A stretch of 64,000 nt of DNA from Benincasa hispida (GCF_009727055.1 NC_052352.1:28989283-29053282); one strand, 5' to 3'. Shown: positions 1 through 20,123, counted from the stretch's first letter. Numbers and translations are program-made. Notes: a model not told the origin generated them from the letters alone.

Positions 1-2465
1 GAATCAATAGGGAATCTCACCTTTAAACTTGAACAAGAGTGAGTTATTTACTTATGATACTTTGCTCTCTTTCATTCCCAATGTTAAAGATAATTTGCAT
101 ACCAGAAGGAAACTAAAACAACTCTCATTGTAAGAAAGAACAAAAGAAAAGCAAAGAAAGATGTAGCAGAAGCCAAAGGAGTCCATGCGATGAAGAATAT
201 CACTAAGAATAAAGGAAATTTAAGAAATATAAAAATGAAAGAGAGAAATAGTAAAATAAGGAGAATTTGCACATGGTTCATTAAGTTAATAGTTAATGAG
301 GAATAAAATTTCCTCTCTTTTCTAAAAGAAATAAATTTTGGATGCTTGCATTTCAAGTCTACTCTTTCTTTTGCTTTTTCTTGCTCTTAAATATATAAAA
401 TTAGGAATATAATTTTTGCTTGTTATATAACATATCAGATATGATTTATCTTACTGTCATTTTTTTGTTAGATTAACAATGTGGGAATTTGATCTTGTTA
501 ATCAATAATTATACATAATAATAGATTTAATGACGTTCGACATATTTATTATTTATATCTTTTTAATGATTAAAATATGTTCAATAGTTAAAAATAATAA
601 TGAAAGAAATTATGAGGTTAAAAAAAATTGATAATAAGAAAAAGGAATAAGTTGGGAAGTGAGAAAGAATTTGCAACCGACATATCATAAAGTATTAATT
701 GGCTTTGTGGGGATTTCAATTCTAGCTGTGCATCTTATGCAAATTTCATAATATTTATTAGTGTGGGTCTATATGATATGTAATAATAATAACAAAAATC
801 AACTCAAAAAGTAGATTCTAGGGGTTTTATAATGAACTAACGTTACTTTTCATATAATTGTGTCATGCATGTGAAATTTATAGTTTTATTTTAATAAATA
901 TATATTTTTTAAAAAAATTTAATTAATAAAATTGTCTTTTACATTGTTTGACATGAATATTTGTTGCTATTTGAAAATAAAGACAAAATAGAAATTTACA
1001 ATTATCCATTCAAATATATCTCCGCCATCAGATTGTGGTTTTTTTTTTCTTATGATCTAGATTATATTCATAGGCCAAAGAATATATAGTTGTAATGGAG
1101 CAAAGGACGTGATTGTTCGTTCACACCATGTTAGGTCAAGATGTTTCATATCTATGGTTTCAATCATATCATACACAAAAGGATACATCATTTTGGGTGT
1201 AACAACTTAAATTAGAATAGTTGTAACAAAGGAAAAATCGGTATTATAAAAGATGTAAAGACAAATTGGAGATGCAAAGATTATTCCCTCGTAGTCCTTT
1301 TATATATAGTGTAGATATATTTCAACATAATAAGGTTAATTTTAAACTATTACAATTTAAAGTAAAGGAACTCAAATGTCTAACTTAGGGATAGAAAGTA
1401 TATGCCTAAACTAGTCCATCACCGTTTTGATTGATAGGTAGTTCAAAACTTATTCAAAATGTAATGCCCAAGTAAAGGAAGGACATATGAATGAATTGAG
1501 ACCACATCCAAATGAAAGAGATTATGAGGATATGAAAGTATGATTAAAAAAGTATTGATTACTACTACTTATACCAACAAGGTGCACTTTTCTTTTTTAT
1601 GGCTCAATCATAGAAGCTTTGAAATTAAACATGCTTAGTTTGTGACATTTCTATGTTGGGTGACCTCCTAAGGTTTTTCTTAAAAAGCATGTGAGTTAAG
1701 ACAAAACATGTCAAAATGACACATGTTAGTTTGTAAGGATAGTATTCACTCATAGAAGAAGTTAAAGACAAGTAAATCTTAGGGATGCAAGAAAATGTCA
1801 AGGTTTTCAGATGTCGCATTTGAATTCCAAATCCTAAATATTATTAACAGGGACAATCATAAGTTATATCATTAGTTTAGATACAAAAGTGTAGAGACGT
1901 GCTTTATATATATATATATATAAAGGTCTTACATACATACACACACTAAAAAAGAAAAGAATATTAATCTAAGGATAATTCAACTAGCTAAAACATATGT
2001 CATTAATTTAGAGAGGATAACATGTTAATATGTGACTTGTTTATTCGTGCTGTTATGATTATTTTGGTGTCCTGCCTTCTTCTATCGAAGAAGTGCATGA
2101 GGTTAATGGGAATTCTTGTTTCTCTTGTTGGTTGTTTGTGATTAGTTTGTTCGGTCTAATGAAGTTTCTTTTGAAAAGAATTTAGAATTTTGAGATTGAA
2201 ATTCTTCTAAGTATTAAATATTGTGTCGAACTGAAAATAGGTAATAAATAAGAACATGTATTCTATTCTTCCTTAGGAAGGGGGACAAAAAAGAAGCAAA
2301 AAAAAAAGGGCTCTCACTCTGAGGTTGAAAGCCTACAAAAATGAGAGGAAGTTGCTACTCAAGCAAATTCCACCACTTCCACACTCAATCTCTCTCAATT
2401 TTCTCTTTTGATCTTTTCTTCCCAATTCAATCCCAAACCCACAATTATTCAATCAAGCTCCTTCT
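1..2465. other. Upstream intergenic DNA of the protease gene
   Basis: AT-rich DNA with no gene I can support. It holds a (TA)9 microsatellite at 1905-1922 and many short A or T runs. A short hydrophobic reading frame on the minus strand (84-356) has the F/L/I composition expected by chance in A-rich DNA. A weak TATA-like AATAAATA lies near 2243-2250, followed by a pyrimidine-rich leader, so the 2250-2465 part is probably promoter and 5' UTR of the gene that follows. Confidence 0.6.
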
Positions 2466-9368
<6,903 letters not shown>

Positions 9369-9535
9369 TTTGATAGGATTATATATATTTATATATATGT
9401 ATGTATGTGCTTCCTCTCCCACAAGAAATAAGAAAGAAGAAATATGAGTGATAGTAGTATAACATTTTGTTTTAACACCGATTTGTTTGGTTTGTAACAT
9501 CTATAGAGGGAAAAAAAGTTTTTTCATTTATGTTC

Positions 9536-9541
9536 AATAAA
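9536..9541 (+). terminator. Poly(A) signal of the protease gene
   Basis: AATAAA lies 168 bp after the protease stop codon, in an AT-rich 3' region with TATATATG-type far-upstream sequence near 9385-9405. It is the best poly(A) signal candidate for the gene; the cleavage site cannot be placed. Confidence 0.55.
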
Positions 9542-12434
9542 ATATGGAATTCATGTTCATTAGGATTGCACTCTCATGGGCTTATATGTTTTGGGATTCT
9601 AGTTTGATATTATGAAATCGAAAAAGGTGTTTACATCAATAGCCTAGTATGAAATGTATCTTTAAATATAACAAAATGTTTAGAATGTTTAAAGATTAAG
9701 TTATGAATTTAGTATAAGTTCAGTCTTTCTAACTCTATCGGAATCTATACTATCTAAAAGGGGTTATAGGTTGAAATATTTGATTTTCTCTTTTCCCTTC
9801 TCTAATTGATGTTTATAGGGGTTTATGATGTAATTTTATATTTAAATCATTAAAAAAATCTATATTAAATAGTTTAAAATCCACGTCATTTTAATTGGTT
9901 TTAAATTTGGCTATCTTATTTTATAATTCATGTAAATTTAATTGATTTAAAATTTGGTTGTCTTTAATATTAGATTCTAATTAGTTTATAATTCACAAGA
10001 ATTTTAATTGGTTTAAATTTTAATTATCTTATTTTATAATTCACGTAAATTTAATTTGGTTATTTATAATATTTGATTCTAATGTTTGATTTAAGATCCA
10101 AAATTTATTATTAAAAACAAAAATCTTATCATTCGCCAGTTAAAAAGATTTATCATTCACATGATCTTATTGGTTTTAAATTTAGTATTTCTGATATTTG
10201 ATTTAATATCCAAAATTTATGATTAAAAAACAATTTTTTATCATTCACATGATAAAAAAATGGGTCATTTACATAGATTTTATTGGTTTCATATTTGGTT
10301 TTGAAAGAAAAAATAATAATAAAGTTGTTTATTTAGATTTAGTTACTTACATGATCAATTTACTATTAAATTGAATTTTTATAATTATAATGATTTGTTC
10401 TCTCTTTACGTAGGTTTTTTTTTTTTTTTTTTTTAATGATTTGTTTTAAATTTAAATATTTCCTCATTTGGTTAACTTAAATTTTTTTTATATAATATTA
10501 TGTTAAATTCAAATATTTTAATATCTCTAACAATGTAATGATTAAATTAAACATTACGGTATTTAGATATATTTTCTTTAAATGGAGGTATGATTTTATT
10601 CAAAATCAAATCCAATTTGAATCTAAGTTTTTATATAAATGGTTAAATTATACTTTCAAAATTTTCATTCAAGTATGTTCTATTTCTCTCTCTTTTTCCT
10701 ATTTCAGTCTTAATTTTATTAACAATATTGAGTTAATAATAGATTATTTTGGTTGTTTTAGTTTAGTTTTTAAACTTTGAATCTAAGTTGTAAAACTAGT
10801 TTAACGGACGAAAATTATGCTATTTCAATCTAAATTTTTTTGAGACAAAATCCAATGTTTTTATCATATTGATTTTGGATGCGTTGAATTGCCAACACAC
10901 TTAATTTTGTTAATTTTAAATGTCAGTTTAGTTGGAATTTGATTTTAATTTTATCGCTAAATATGGTTGGTGAATCTATATATTCTTTCAAAAATTAATT
11001 TTGTTAAATATTGATTGGTGTATGTTTTAGAATTTATATTTTATTCTCTTATTTTTTCCCTTTTGTGTGGTTTGAGTTTTGTTAACCCGCTCTCCCTAAT
11101 TTTGTATAGAGTCCTTTTATAGCATTAAGTTTATTTATTTATTTTTTTAAAGATTTCGTTCGGCCACATTTTTGTGTTTCTTTATTTAAGATTCTAAGTT
11201 TTTTTCAAATATATATAACTTATAATTTTTCTACTTAGGGTATATCATTTTTCTTTTTCTTTTTTTTTTTTTTAAATGATTAAAAGGAGTTAGCTATCAC
11301 ATCTCCATTTTATTATTTGTTTAAGGTATGATATCTTTTTTGACCTTTTTTTTTCTTTTCTTATCATAATTTTGTTTTCTTAAAACCTTTGTATGAGATT
11401 GAGATTTAGATTGAATAGTCTATTTTTTTAAGGAAATAAATAGTAGTTATAAATATATTAAAAATAAATTTTTATTTCTAATAAAAGTGATGAGCTTTTA
11501 TTTAAAAGTTTTCTTATTATAAATGCAAATATTATTTAGTTTCTATTTTGCCATCAAAGACTTAAACGAAGAGATTGAAAATACAATTCCAAAACTTAAA
11601 AAAATAGTTTTGGAAAAAAATATATTAATTCAAAGGGGTCTTTTTAAATATAAAAAATATTTAAAAATATTTACAATTTATAGCAAAAAGTGTACAAATA
11701 CTTTTGGAATATTTTGTTATAAAACGTAAATATTTTTGGAAATTTTCTATTCATAAGAATTTTTCTAACTCAATTTTTTTTTTGAATATATATATATAAC
11801 AAAATTATTATCAATTATAAGACTCTTATTTCAACTTATATAAACATTTCATTTTCAATATTAATGAAACACGTGTAATGCATGTAGTTCCAACTAGTAA
11901 CATTAAAAGCGTGAAATGACTTTTTTGTGTATAATAGGTTGTCGAAATATTTAAAATTAACTAATTTAATAGATATAAAATTAAATTTAATATCTATTGA
12001 AATTATAAATTATAAATTTTGTGTTAGTATATCCATAGATTTTGAAAAAGAAAATGTTAGAATATATCAATCTATTTAATTGTAAGGACCTTGGATACTT
12101 TATAAAGTTAACTAAAAGAGACTTAAAATTAAAAGGATAGACTTTACTTGTAATTTAACATTTTTTTTTTCTAAAATAACATAATCAAAACTCTAACATG
12201 GTCATGTATAATATATGACTATAAGTTATAACCGTTTTAACAATTCATATTAAAGTCATTCAAATGTCAATGGTTCGGTCTCCCATCTCACAATTGTTGA
12301 GTGAAAAAGAATACATAACAAAATACCTTTTTGGTCTCTAAGTTTCAAAATATTACACTTTTATCCTTGTGTTTTGATTTCAGGCCACGTTTACCCAACG
12401 AAAACATAATATAAATCAATAGTAATGTGAAAAG
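9542..12434. other. AT-rich intergenic DNA
   Basis: No gene or recognisable element except degenerate repeats at 9885-10250 (listed separately) and T runs near 10411-10434 and 11257-11273. A fragment near 12269-12310 (ATGGTTCGGTCTCCCATC) resembles the B-box half of a SINE but has no convincing A box. Confidence 0.6.
9885..10250. repeat. Degenerate tandem repeat, about 113-bp spacing
   Basis: The phrase ATTTTAATTGGTTTTAAATTT, near 9888, recurs diverged near 10002 and 10166, each time followed by a stretch like TATCTTATTTTATAATTCA or its relatives. The copies are strongly diverged and very AT-rich. It is probably an old expanded minisatellite; I see no coding content. Confidence 0.5.
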
Positions 12435-13795
12435 TGTTGGTGTTGATATCTCAAATCTTGTGGATTTCGTAGTTTGTAAATTATTTGTACATAAATTATT
12501 TATTTAATGAAATAAAGTGTATTTTATTCGACATTTAGTCTACATTAATCAAATCCAATAAACTAAGATTTAAGGTTATTTAATGTAGCTTAAACATGTA
12601 TGTGGTTGACATACAAATGAATCATGTTTAAGCAATAACCTGAACGGTCTATGGTATATGGATGAGTTGGGTGCTTTATCTTGGTGACACTATGGATACG
12701 ACCCACGTTGTGATTGTTACCATAATTGTAAAGTGTTATAAATGATTCAATCCTAATCGTTCATGTGGAGACGTGTGAGTAGGGATATCTTATGCAAAGG
12801 GTTTGTATAAGACTGAATCACGAAATGATTAGTCTTTCTTTATAATGCTGTTGCTTGAAAAGACTTACATTTCACTAGGATAATAAAGGTAACTTGACCT
12901 TAATCCTGAGTGAGTTATGAACTCTTACGTATGAGAGCAATCCTTTGTATAGGTGAGAGAAGCCAGATTTGCAGACTCAATAAGCCTACCATTTTGGGGA
13001 TTTATCCAAATAGAGAGTTGGGAAAACAACTACAGAAAATGAAATTCACTCATTCTCATCTTCAAGGTAAGTAGATGAAATTACTAAGGGTTGATTCCAA
13101 GTCTTGAATAAGGGGGCGCCTCATCCTGATTCTAGGTCTTGAACAATGGGGCACCTCTGCTAGAGAAGGATCTAGTTTATAGTTGAACTATAACTAATTG
13201 TTTTATTAGAGAAATCAATGATACTTAAGGAGTTAGATATAACTATAGGGGTAAAACGATAATTTGACTCAGCTATAATAACGGACAATTCGTGAAGGGT
13301 CAATTTATAGAAATAAATCTCCTGAACAGTGCAACTGTTGGTCTTTAGTAGAGTGATCGACAGTTAATAAATATTGATTAATTTAATAAAAGAGTTTAAT
13401 TAATTAATCTTATACCATTGGAGCTTCTAATCTGTAGGTTCATAAGGTCCCTTCCTAGCTTACTAAGGATAAAACAAGGAATAATTATTTTTAAAATAAT
13501 TTGAACTTTTCAAATTATTTGAGGGAATTAAAGTTGTTGATTATATTAATGTGATTAATATAAAGTATAATGTATTTTGACACATTATAGTACATAGTTA
13601 ATTATAAATATGATTTATAATTAGAACTATATAATATGTGAGAGATAAATATTTAAATAAGATTTAAATATTATTTATATGAATAAGAGTTATATAAATA
13701 CTGTAGGTTAAAATTAATATGAATAAGATTCTTATTAAAACTATAGGTTATAAGAGAGTTGCATTTTAATATGATTAAGATGCATATATAGTTAA
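12435..13795 (+). mobile_element. C-family LTR, 3'-truncated (copy C1)
   Basis: Begins TGTTGGTGTTGATATC and can be followed along the C-family solo LTR at 24547-26296: both share GCTTAAACATGTATG, TCTTGGTGACACTATG or close variants, the block around GTGCAACTGTTGGTCTT and the AT-rich 3' half. The last 350 bp or so, including the expected end in CCTTCA, are missing, and the sequence changes at about 13796 to a possible MITE. It has no internal region or coding sequence, so it is a truncated LTR or solo LTR. Confidence 0.8.
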
Positions 13796-13796
13796 T

Positions 13797-14311
13797 TAAT
13801 GGGCAGAATGCATTTTAGTCCCATAGGCTTGAAGTTCATGTCTATTTGGTTCCTCAAGTTTTAAATCAGACGCTTTCGTCCCCTACATTACTAAATGCTT
13901 CTAAATGGCTCCTAACTTAATTTTAAGTTAACAAGTGTTTACTAGACCATTATGTGCTATCGTGGACGTTAGTTGTATTTGATGATGTGTAAATTATACG
14001 GGATTAGGGGGAAAATAAATTAAAATTAACTTAAAAAAGTAAAGAAAAGTTATTAAAAATATTAACTCTTCATGTGCCCTAGCCTCACTTTGTCATATGA
14101 AAAGAAGTTGTTGCCGTCGATAGAAACCAGAAGAGTGTCGAAGACATATGCCATGCCACACACAAGATTCTTCACTATCGGCTAGTCATGTATTTCAATG
14201 AATATTATACACTATTTCATCATCATGTTTTCTTTCTCTCTTTAATATATATTAAAAAATTTCTTTAGTAAATTTTCTTTAATAAAATGCCGTTTTAGTG
14301 TCTGCCCATGA
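13797..14311. mobile_element. Possible MITE with short terminal inverted repeats
   Basis: The left end TTAATGGGCAGAATGC is roughly mirrored at 14283-14311, whose reverse complement begins TTCATGGGCAGACACT. The ATTTTAGTCCC-type end and following text resemble termini of plant non-autonomous DNA transposons. I cannot identify a target-site duplication, and the inverted repeat needs a 10-nt gap to align, so the call is weak. Confidence 0.33.
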
Positions 14312-14474
14312 AAAACTTCTTTCAACATATATTTAACAAAATTGGTTACCATTTTGTTTTTCATATAAGTGTTGTTTAATCAAATAGAATTGAAACTAAT
14401 TTATTGATCAAATAGAATTGGCCATATAGTGTGTATTGCTTATTAAGTTGCTAAATCTCACTTTTTTTTTTTAA

Positions 14475-14865
14475 AAAAAAAAAATTTATAGAATGGATAA
14501 CATTAATCAATATTCCATTTCAATGGTTGACTTATTGCAGTTGATAGTTATGAATATGTTGGAGGAACTAAGAATACTATGATCATTGATAGGGACATGT
14601 TATCTATCATTGAGTTAAATACATTGATGTCAGAAGTAAATGTATTCAACATAATCCAAATGAAGATGAAATGCATTTAGATCGGAATCTCACTCATACA
14701 TCTAGTCATAACTCCCTTGAGTTTGAAAAGAATGATTTAATTTCTGATGGATCAAATGACTCTTCTATTGATAAGGTTTATTATTGGATTTAGACTTTGG
14801 AGATTGTGAATCTGCTTATGCTTCATCTTCTAATTTAAAGTCTCCATGTTTATCGAAGGAAGATA
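14475..14865 (+). other. Diverged sequence, possibly a MULE transposase N-terminus remnant
   Basis: Around 14540-14690 one frame reads YEYVGGTKNTM followed by IDRDMLS and IELNTLM, which loosely resembles the N-terminal YVGG-containing domain of Mutator-like transposases. A stop follows within about 55 codons, and the rest of the stretch has no clear frame. No SWIM zinc finger or DDE core is present. I would treat it as unidentified. Confidence 0.25.
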
Positions 14866-15380
14866 AATATACTACAACAAATATCACATATGATAGCATA
14901 AAAAACACAATCGTTGATTTTCGATAGCGTTTTCAGAATGCCGTCATAGATAACCCATATTATTGAAAGTCTTCTACTTTCCATAGCATTTTTTTAACGC
15001 CATAAAATATCAACTTTTGATAGCATATAATGTTATGAAAACTTTTCATAGCATTGGAAAAAAATGCTATATGTTTTTTATTGTGATAAAAAACCGCTAT
15101 AAAAGGCGAATAACATTTTTTTATAGCTGTAAAAAATGCTATAAAAGACTTTTTATAGCATTTTTAAGATGCAGTTGTAGTCGATGTTATTAAGTCTCCG
15201 ACTTTTCATAGCGTTTTTTCAATGCTATAAAAGTTTATTTTTGATTGTATAATTTTAATGTTATGAAAATTTTTCATAGCATATTGAATTTTGATAGAAA
15301 TTTTTATCATAGTAAAAGAAAAATGCTATAAAAATCATATTACATTTTTATTCTCACCATGATAGTCGATTTTGATAAAG
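14866..15380. mobile_element. CACTA-like terminal region with subterminal repeats
   Basis: Starts with TACTACAACAAAT, one base off the CACTACAA-type end of CACTA (En/Spm) transposons. It is followed by some fifteen short motifs such as ATAGCATTTTT, ATAGCGTTTT and GCTATAAAA in both orientations, the usual subterminal transposase-binding pattern. I do not see the opposite terminus or a 3-bp target duplication, and no transposase is present, so it is a terminal fragment or a decayed non-autonomous copy. Confidence 0.45.
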
Positions 15381-17484
15381 TTGTATGTCATTTATTTAAT
15401 ACTTTATACCCGTAACAAATTATTACAAATGTAACTATAAAATCAATTGTAATCATATAAACCTTTAATATTATATTCAAGTACATTTACATCAAAGTAA
15501 ATATTTGCTTGTTATGGAATGCTTCAATCTATACAACACTCCACATACATAAATAATTAACTTCAATCTAATGTAGCCAAATGCATTTACATCAAAATAT
15601 ACTTTTAAGCATCTAAACGTATATATCACTTGTAATATAAGACTTCAATCACTACAAAACTCCAAGGACCTAAAAGAACTATATTTTTTTTGGATGCAAT
15701 CACCATACAAAGAAGTAACCTGGCTTTCTATTTTCTAACGATACATGTGTCCTTCAATCTTTTTTTTTAATACGATGTGACATTTAATCTTCACATCCCA
15801 ACTGTTTGACCTTTCTTATCTTTGAGTGCTACAAAATGAACATATATTTACCATCAAATTCTTTCATCAAATAAAAGAAACCAAGTGAAAAAGATTTCAT
15901 ATGTTACTCAAATAAATAAAACCACATAGGATATCTTGAAGCGTTTGTTGGAATCACAAGTTAGAAACTACTACATTTTTTCAAATGACCGAAACAAAAA
16001 ATAGTTTATATATATATGTAGACACACATATATAAAAATCTTCTCTGAATTTCTTTGGTTCTAACATTGTATCATGTGAAGATGCAAGCTTTGCACTTAG
16101 CCTAAAGCTATTAGATTTGTACTCCCACTTCCCACAAAAAACAATATAAAGACAAATACACTGCCTCATTAAAAAAAACAATCCAAAGACAAATACACTG
16201 CCTCATGCCCATTTTGAATGGAATAAGAGCTACTATGTTATTCACACTTTCATAAAAGAATACTATAAAAAGAAACACCAAATAATTTTCAATAGTGAAA
16301 ACACAAACAAAATTTCAATCGAACAATTTAAATGCAGTTAGTAATATAACTAAACATGACATGATATTTTGTTTACCTTGAACATAAACTTTCACACGAA
16401 TTTATTTCATTTCCATCATTCTGATCTAGAATGAACAATGATTGGTTTTAATTTTTCAAGTGGGGTATTGATCAGGACAGTAAAACACCCACTTATCCAC
16501 TTAATTTTTCTTCAAAAACTGAACTGGGTTTTGATCAAAACAGAAAAATACCTACTTATGCACTTGATTCTTCTCCAATTTCATATTGGGGTTTGCATTT
16601 GATCAAAATGGTAGATATTAATCCCATCCACCCACATGAATAGAGTTAGTTTTGATTCAAATAGGAAAAAAGTGAAAACCCCACTCCCCCAATTGCAGAA
16701 GAGATAAGAAGAGAAATAATAAAAGTTACGTGTTTGGTGAAAAATGTTATTTGATTTAGAAAGGCAAAATAACTCGAACAAAAATCAAATAAGTGAGCAC
16801 AAAAAATACAAAATTTACCAAGTTCTCAAAATTAAAATGATCTGATTAAAAACTTCAAGAGCCAAGGGAGTTGTAGTCGTGAGTGTTCAATAGTTTGGCC
16901 TTATATTCTGTAAGGTTTGTTCTATTTTAAAGAATAATATTAGGTAAAAGAAGAACTTGTGGCAAGATGGAGTTCTTGGGATGACAATTTGTTCAATTCT
17001 TCAAAACTTGAATATGGAAGATTACTATCTCCTTATATAATATGAAATAGGAGCCATCAGCCTAAAAACAGAAAAGAGCAAAAATGAACTATACTATGTA
17101 TCAAGGTGGAGGGGCCACCTAAAGCATGTATATCACACACCCCAGGGGTTGGGGGGAAACATAAGATATCCATTTATAGAGGCAAGAGAGAGGAGTGAAG
17201 TAGCTCAATCGATAGAAATGGTTAGGGCCAATGAAGTAGGTGAAGTGGTTGGATTTTACGAGTTGTTCCAACCATGGCTGTGTCTATAGAAAATATGAAA
17301 AAATCTCATCACCTACTCAGGATATCTAGTCTCATAGGAGACGTTTTATGCCAAATCAGACAAATTTTTATTTTAAAAAATACACCCATTAAATCTATAG
17401 AACTTTCCTTTCTAGACTTGTTAAGCATATAATCATATCAACTTCAAATGGACACTGGTGACGTGAAATTAGCCGCCAAAAACC
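15381..17484. other. Unassigned AT-rich DNA with small local repeats
   Basis: No gene supported. Contains a 37-bp-spaced duplication whose shared core GACAAATACACTGCCTCAT occurs at 16151-16169 and 16188-16206. Three diverged units of about 75 bp at 16440-16620 share TTGATCA and CCACTTAT or CTACTTATG. The stretch could be the inner part of the CACTA-like element at its left, but nothing proves it. Confidence 0.5.
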
Positions 17485-17940
17485 TGATGACTAAAATCAT
17501 GTGGGACGCAATATGCGATGCATGTTTTAAGGTATGCATTGATACTCATGCGTCAGTGATCATGCGTTGGAATGAAAATATGCGTTACTTTGATATGCAA
17601 TGACCATGCATTCCTGTCACAAGTTTTCTTGCACTCACGCCAAGTATAACGCAAATGCAAGTTTCTCGGGTGATCCGAGGTCAAACTCAGGGACTTGTAG
17701 CTAAATGTATGCGGTGGATGAAGAAAAGAATTATGGGGATTGTAAGCTAAACACTACTCCTACTCCTAACTAATAGACAAAGCATTGGAAGTATGAATGA
17801 GAGGTATAGACACGACAATTATTGACGTGTAGTAAAATGCATGGAAAATAGATAAAATGTGAGGATGTCTTCATCGCAACCCTAGGCTTGACTGCAAGGG
17901 CAACCTCAGCCAGCGCAAAACTATGCGATCATGCTACACA

Positions 17941-18097
17941 CACTTGAGCCTATTTCTAGGACGCATGCGATGTATATGCGACGTGTCGAGAGGCCTTATT
18001 TCTAAGTCTCTATTCCTGNCACTTGAGCCTATTTCTAGGACGCATGCGATGTATATGCGACGTGTCGAGAGGCCTTATTTCTAAGTCTCTATTCCTG
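17941..18097. other. Assembly gap: single N between identical 78-bp copies
   Basis: 17941-18018 and 18020-18097 are identical over 78 bp, separated by one N at 18019. Contig ends that overlap but were not merged, joined with a minimal gap, give exactly this pattern. The sequence belongs to the A1 LTR and is most likely single in the genome. Confidence 0.93.
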
Positions 18098-19220
18098 CTC
18101 ATGTGCTTCCACACATAAACAAGATGACTGCATACCACCATATCCTACTTCTAGATGCATGCAATATCCTATCCGTAGGGTGCATACGCTGTGTAATAGC
18201 AAACAGAGTTTATTCCTAAGTTCCCCATTCTTGCTTATGCGATCCAATCCGCTCTCTCGAGATTTAGATTTGATTTTTAGACTACTCTTCCAAGTATGCC
18301 TAAATGATGAATGATACGTTCATAAGACAAGGTAATCACATAAACCAGGCTGACGTAAAATTATTCCTATCTCTAGTGAATACTTGTTTACATTACTTAA
18401 TGCGACCAACCACTTACCCTCCCAGGTAGTTGGTTGTTGCTGACTTTACTCATAGACAAGCATTGTGTCCGCCTATAGACAGGCGTTGCTACAGCTTCAC
18501 ACTTAAGCAAATAAGGTTTTCTCACAACGCTCATGCAACGCACACCTCTCGGTGGTTTGCTACATGCTTCATATTCCTATGCCCCATGATTAAGTATGCG
18601 ATATTCTAGTAATCTCACTAAGTGATGCAATGAAGATTAAAGATGCTAAGTAATGAAGATGGAGATGGAATCGAAGGAAATATAAAATGCATTGATCACA
18701 AAATGTATTAATTTCTTAAGCCAAAATGTAATACAATACAATAGAAGAGAAATGAAAAAGGCTAGTTGGAAGCAATGTCTTGCTTCCAGCAAATGTGTGT
18801 CAAGACTGCCGGTGGTGCAATGGAAGGGTGGTGGAGCTGACTCTCTCGAGATCTAACTCCGGCGAAGGCTCCGATCGTCACTCGGAATGGATGAAGGAGA
18901 TGAAGAACTCTCAAGCTTTCTTCTAACGCTTTGGTCTGAATCACAAGGATCCGTCCGAAGGTCGAAACTTGGATGATTTGAAATTCTGCTCAGTAGCTTC
19001 TATTTATAGAGCTTGATCACTACAACATTAATGAACCTGCTCTGATTCTGACATTCGCGGCACGTTGGTCATTTTTTGAATCTCTGCTGCTAACGACGTG
19101 GTAGGTGAAATGTCAACATCATCTTTTGATTCTCCCAAGATATGCGTTAATGTTTCCATTCCACCAACCTTGCATTCATCCCGCTATTATGGTTATCATC
19201 GTGTAGCCGCAATCATGTAA

Positions 19221-19258
19221 CTGTCTCTTATACACATCTAGATGTGTATAAGAGACAG
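19221..19258. other. Nextera mate-pair junction adapter (Tn5 mosaic ends)
   Basis: The 38 bp are CTGTCTCTTATACACATCT followed directly by its reverse complement AGATGTGTATAAGAGACAG. These are two abutted 19-bp Tn5 mosaic ends, the junction adapter of Illumina Nextera mate-pair libraries. It is library contamination left in the assembly, not plant DNA. The sequences left and right of it need not be neighbours in the genome, so the A1 LTR may be chimeric here. Confidence 0.97.
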
Positions 19259-19631
19259 CTGTAACTTCTACATGATGACCGCAATCGCTTGACGATCGCA
19301 ACTCCTATGCGATGGATGCATGCGGTTGATTACCGCAACACCCATGCGTTGAACGTATGCGTTCGCCTTTGCGATGGAGAAATTCTCCGCATGCGATCGT
19401 CTTTGCGATAGCCTGGCTTCCGTGTATGTGCCCGCATCATGCGTTAGCTACAAAGATAGACAATTGAACGCATAATAACGCATAATAGTGGGTTAACCGA
19501 GATTCTTAATGCTGATGGTCGCAAACTCATTTTCTCATGAATTCCTAACATAATCGCCGCATATTCTGCTTAACAACCTTCATAATTCTAAATAAAAGGC
19601 CTAAGATGACGTGCATTTCTGCATGTCATCA

Positions 19632-20123
19632 GACACCCAACAAAGAAAATACATTTTATGTTACCAATCCATTTCTAATAACATGTGTTCAATTATTACC
19701 CCTTTCACTGTTTTTTTTTTTTCATTTTTTTTTTTGAAAAGGAAGCACCCCTTTCACTGTTTCTCACATCAAACAAAAAGGGTTTTAAGAGAAAAACATA
19801 CAAAATGGTTCAGTCTCCAAATTCAAAGCTCAAAATTCAGAGTATTAGAAAAAAGGTTAAAAAATGTAGCCGATCATATACAACAAATAATACAACTTAT
19901 TGGTGATTGGTAAAAAAACTCAGCACAAGGCAGTTTAAATTCTTTCAATGTTTCTTTCAAAAGTGTTTGAAAATTAGGAGGCTGAAGAAGTATTGTTGCT
20001 GATAAATCGTATTTCTAACTTAAAGACAACACTCGCAGTTATGAAAGTAAGAAAATATTTTAAGACATTTGCTGAAATATGTATAGGAAATAGGACTCTT
20101 TTTCACCTATTTCGTCAAGGCCA
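19632..20123 (-). other. Possible 3' UTR of a minus-strand host gene
   Basis: Read on the minus strand, this follows the possible terminal exon at 20199-20124. It looks like a plant 3' UTR: low complexity, T-rich, no retrotransposon homology seen, with AATAAG near 19888 as a weak poly(A) signal. Short A/T runs at 19711-19737 are present. The A1 LTR starts directly after it. Confidence 0.3.

Larger units (their letters stand above)
17485..19631 (-). mobile_element. A-family LTR, minus strand (copy A1)
   Basis: On the minus strand it starts TGATGACATGCA / GAAA / TGCACGTCATC at 19631 and ends GTCATCA at 17485, followed by GGTTTTTGGCGG, which resembles a decayed tRNA-Asp primer site. It shares its layout with the A LTRs at 20390 and 60721: a TATA element (CTATAAATAG, about 19015), the block near GGGTTGAGAA or equivalents, and many GCATGCG-type motifs. 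Flanks AAACC and GACAC do not match, so it is not a clean solo LTR. The stated length of 2147 bp is inflated by an N-flanked duplication and a 38-bp adapter. Confidence 0.78.

Noticed and set aside
84..356. 90-codon minus-strand frame with hydrophobic, membrane-like composition
   Set aside because: A-rich DNA read backwards gives F/L/I codons by chance; no promoter, motif or splice context supports a gene.
17188..17235. tRNA-like A box (TAGCTCAATCGATAG) suggesting a SINE or tRNA gene
   Set aside because: No B box at the right distance and no cloverleaf.
19221..19258. Perfect 19-bp inverted repeat as a natural palindrome or transposon scar
   Set aside because: The sequence is exactly the abutted Tn5 mosaic ends used in mate-pair libraries.
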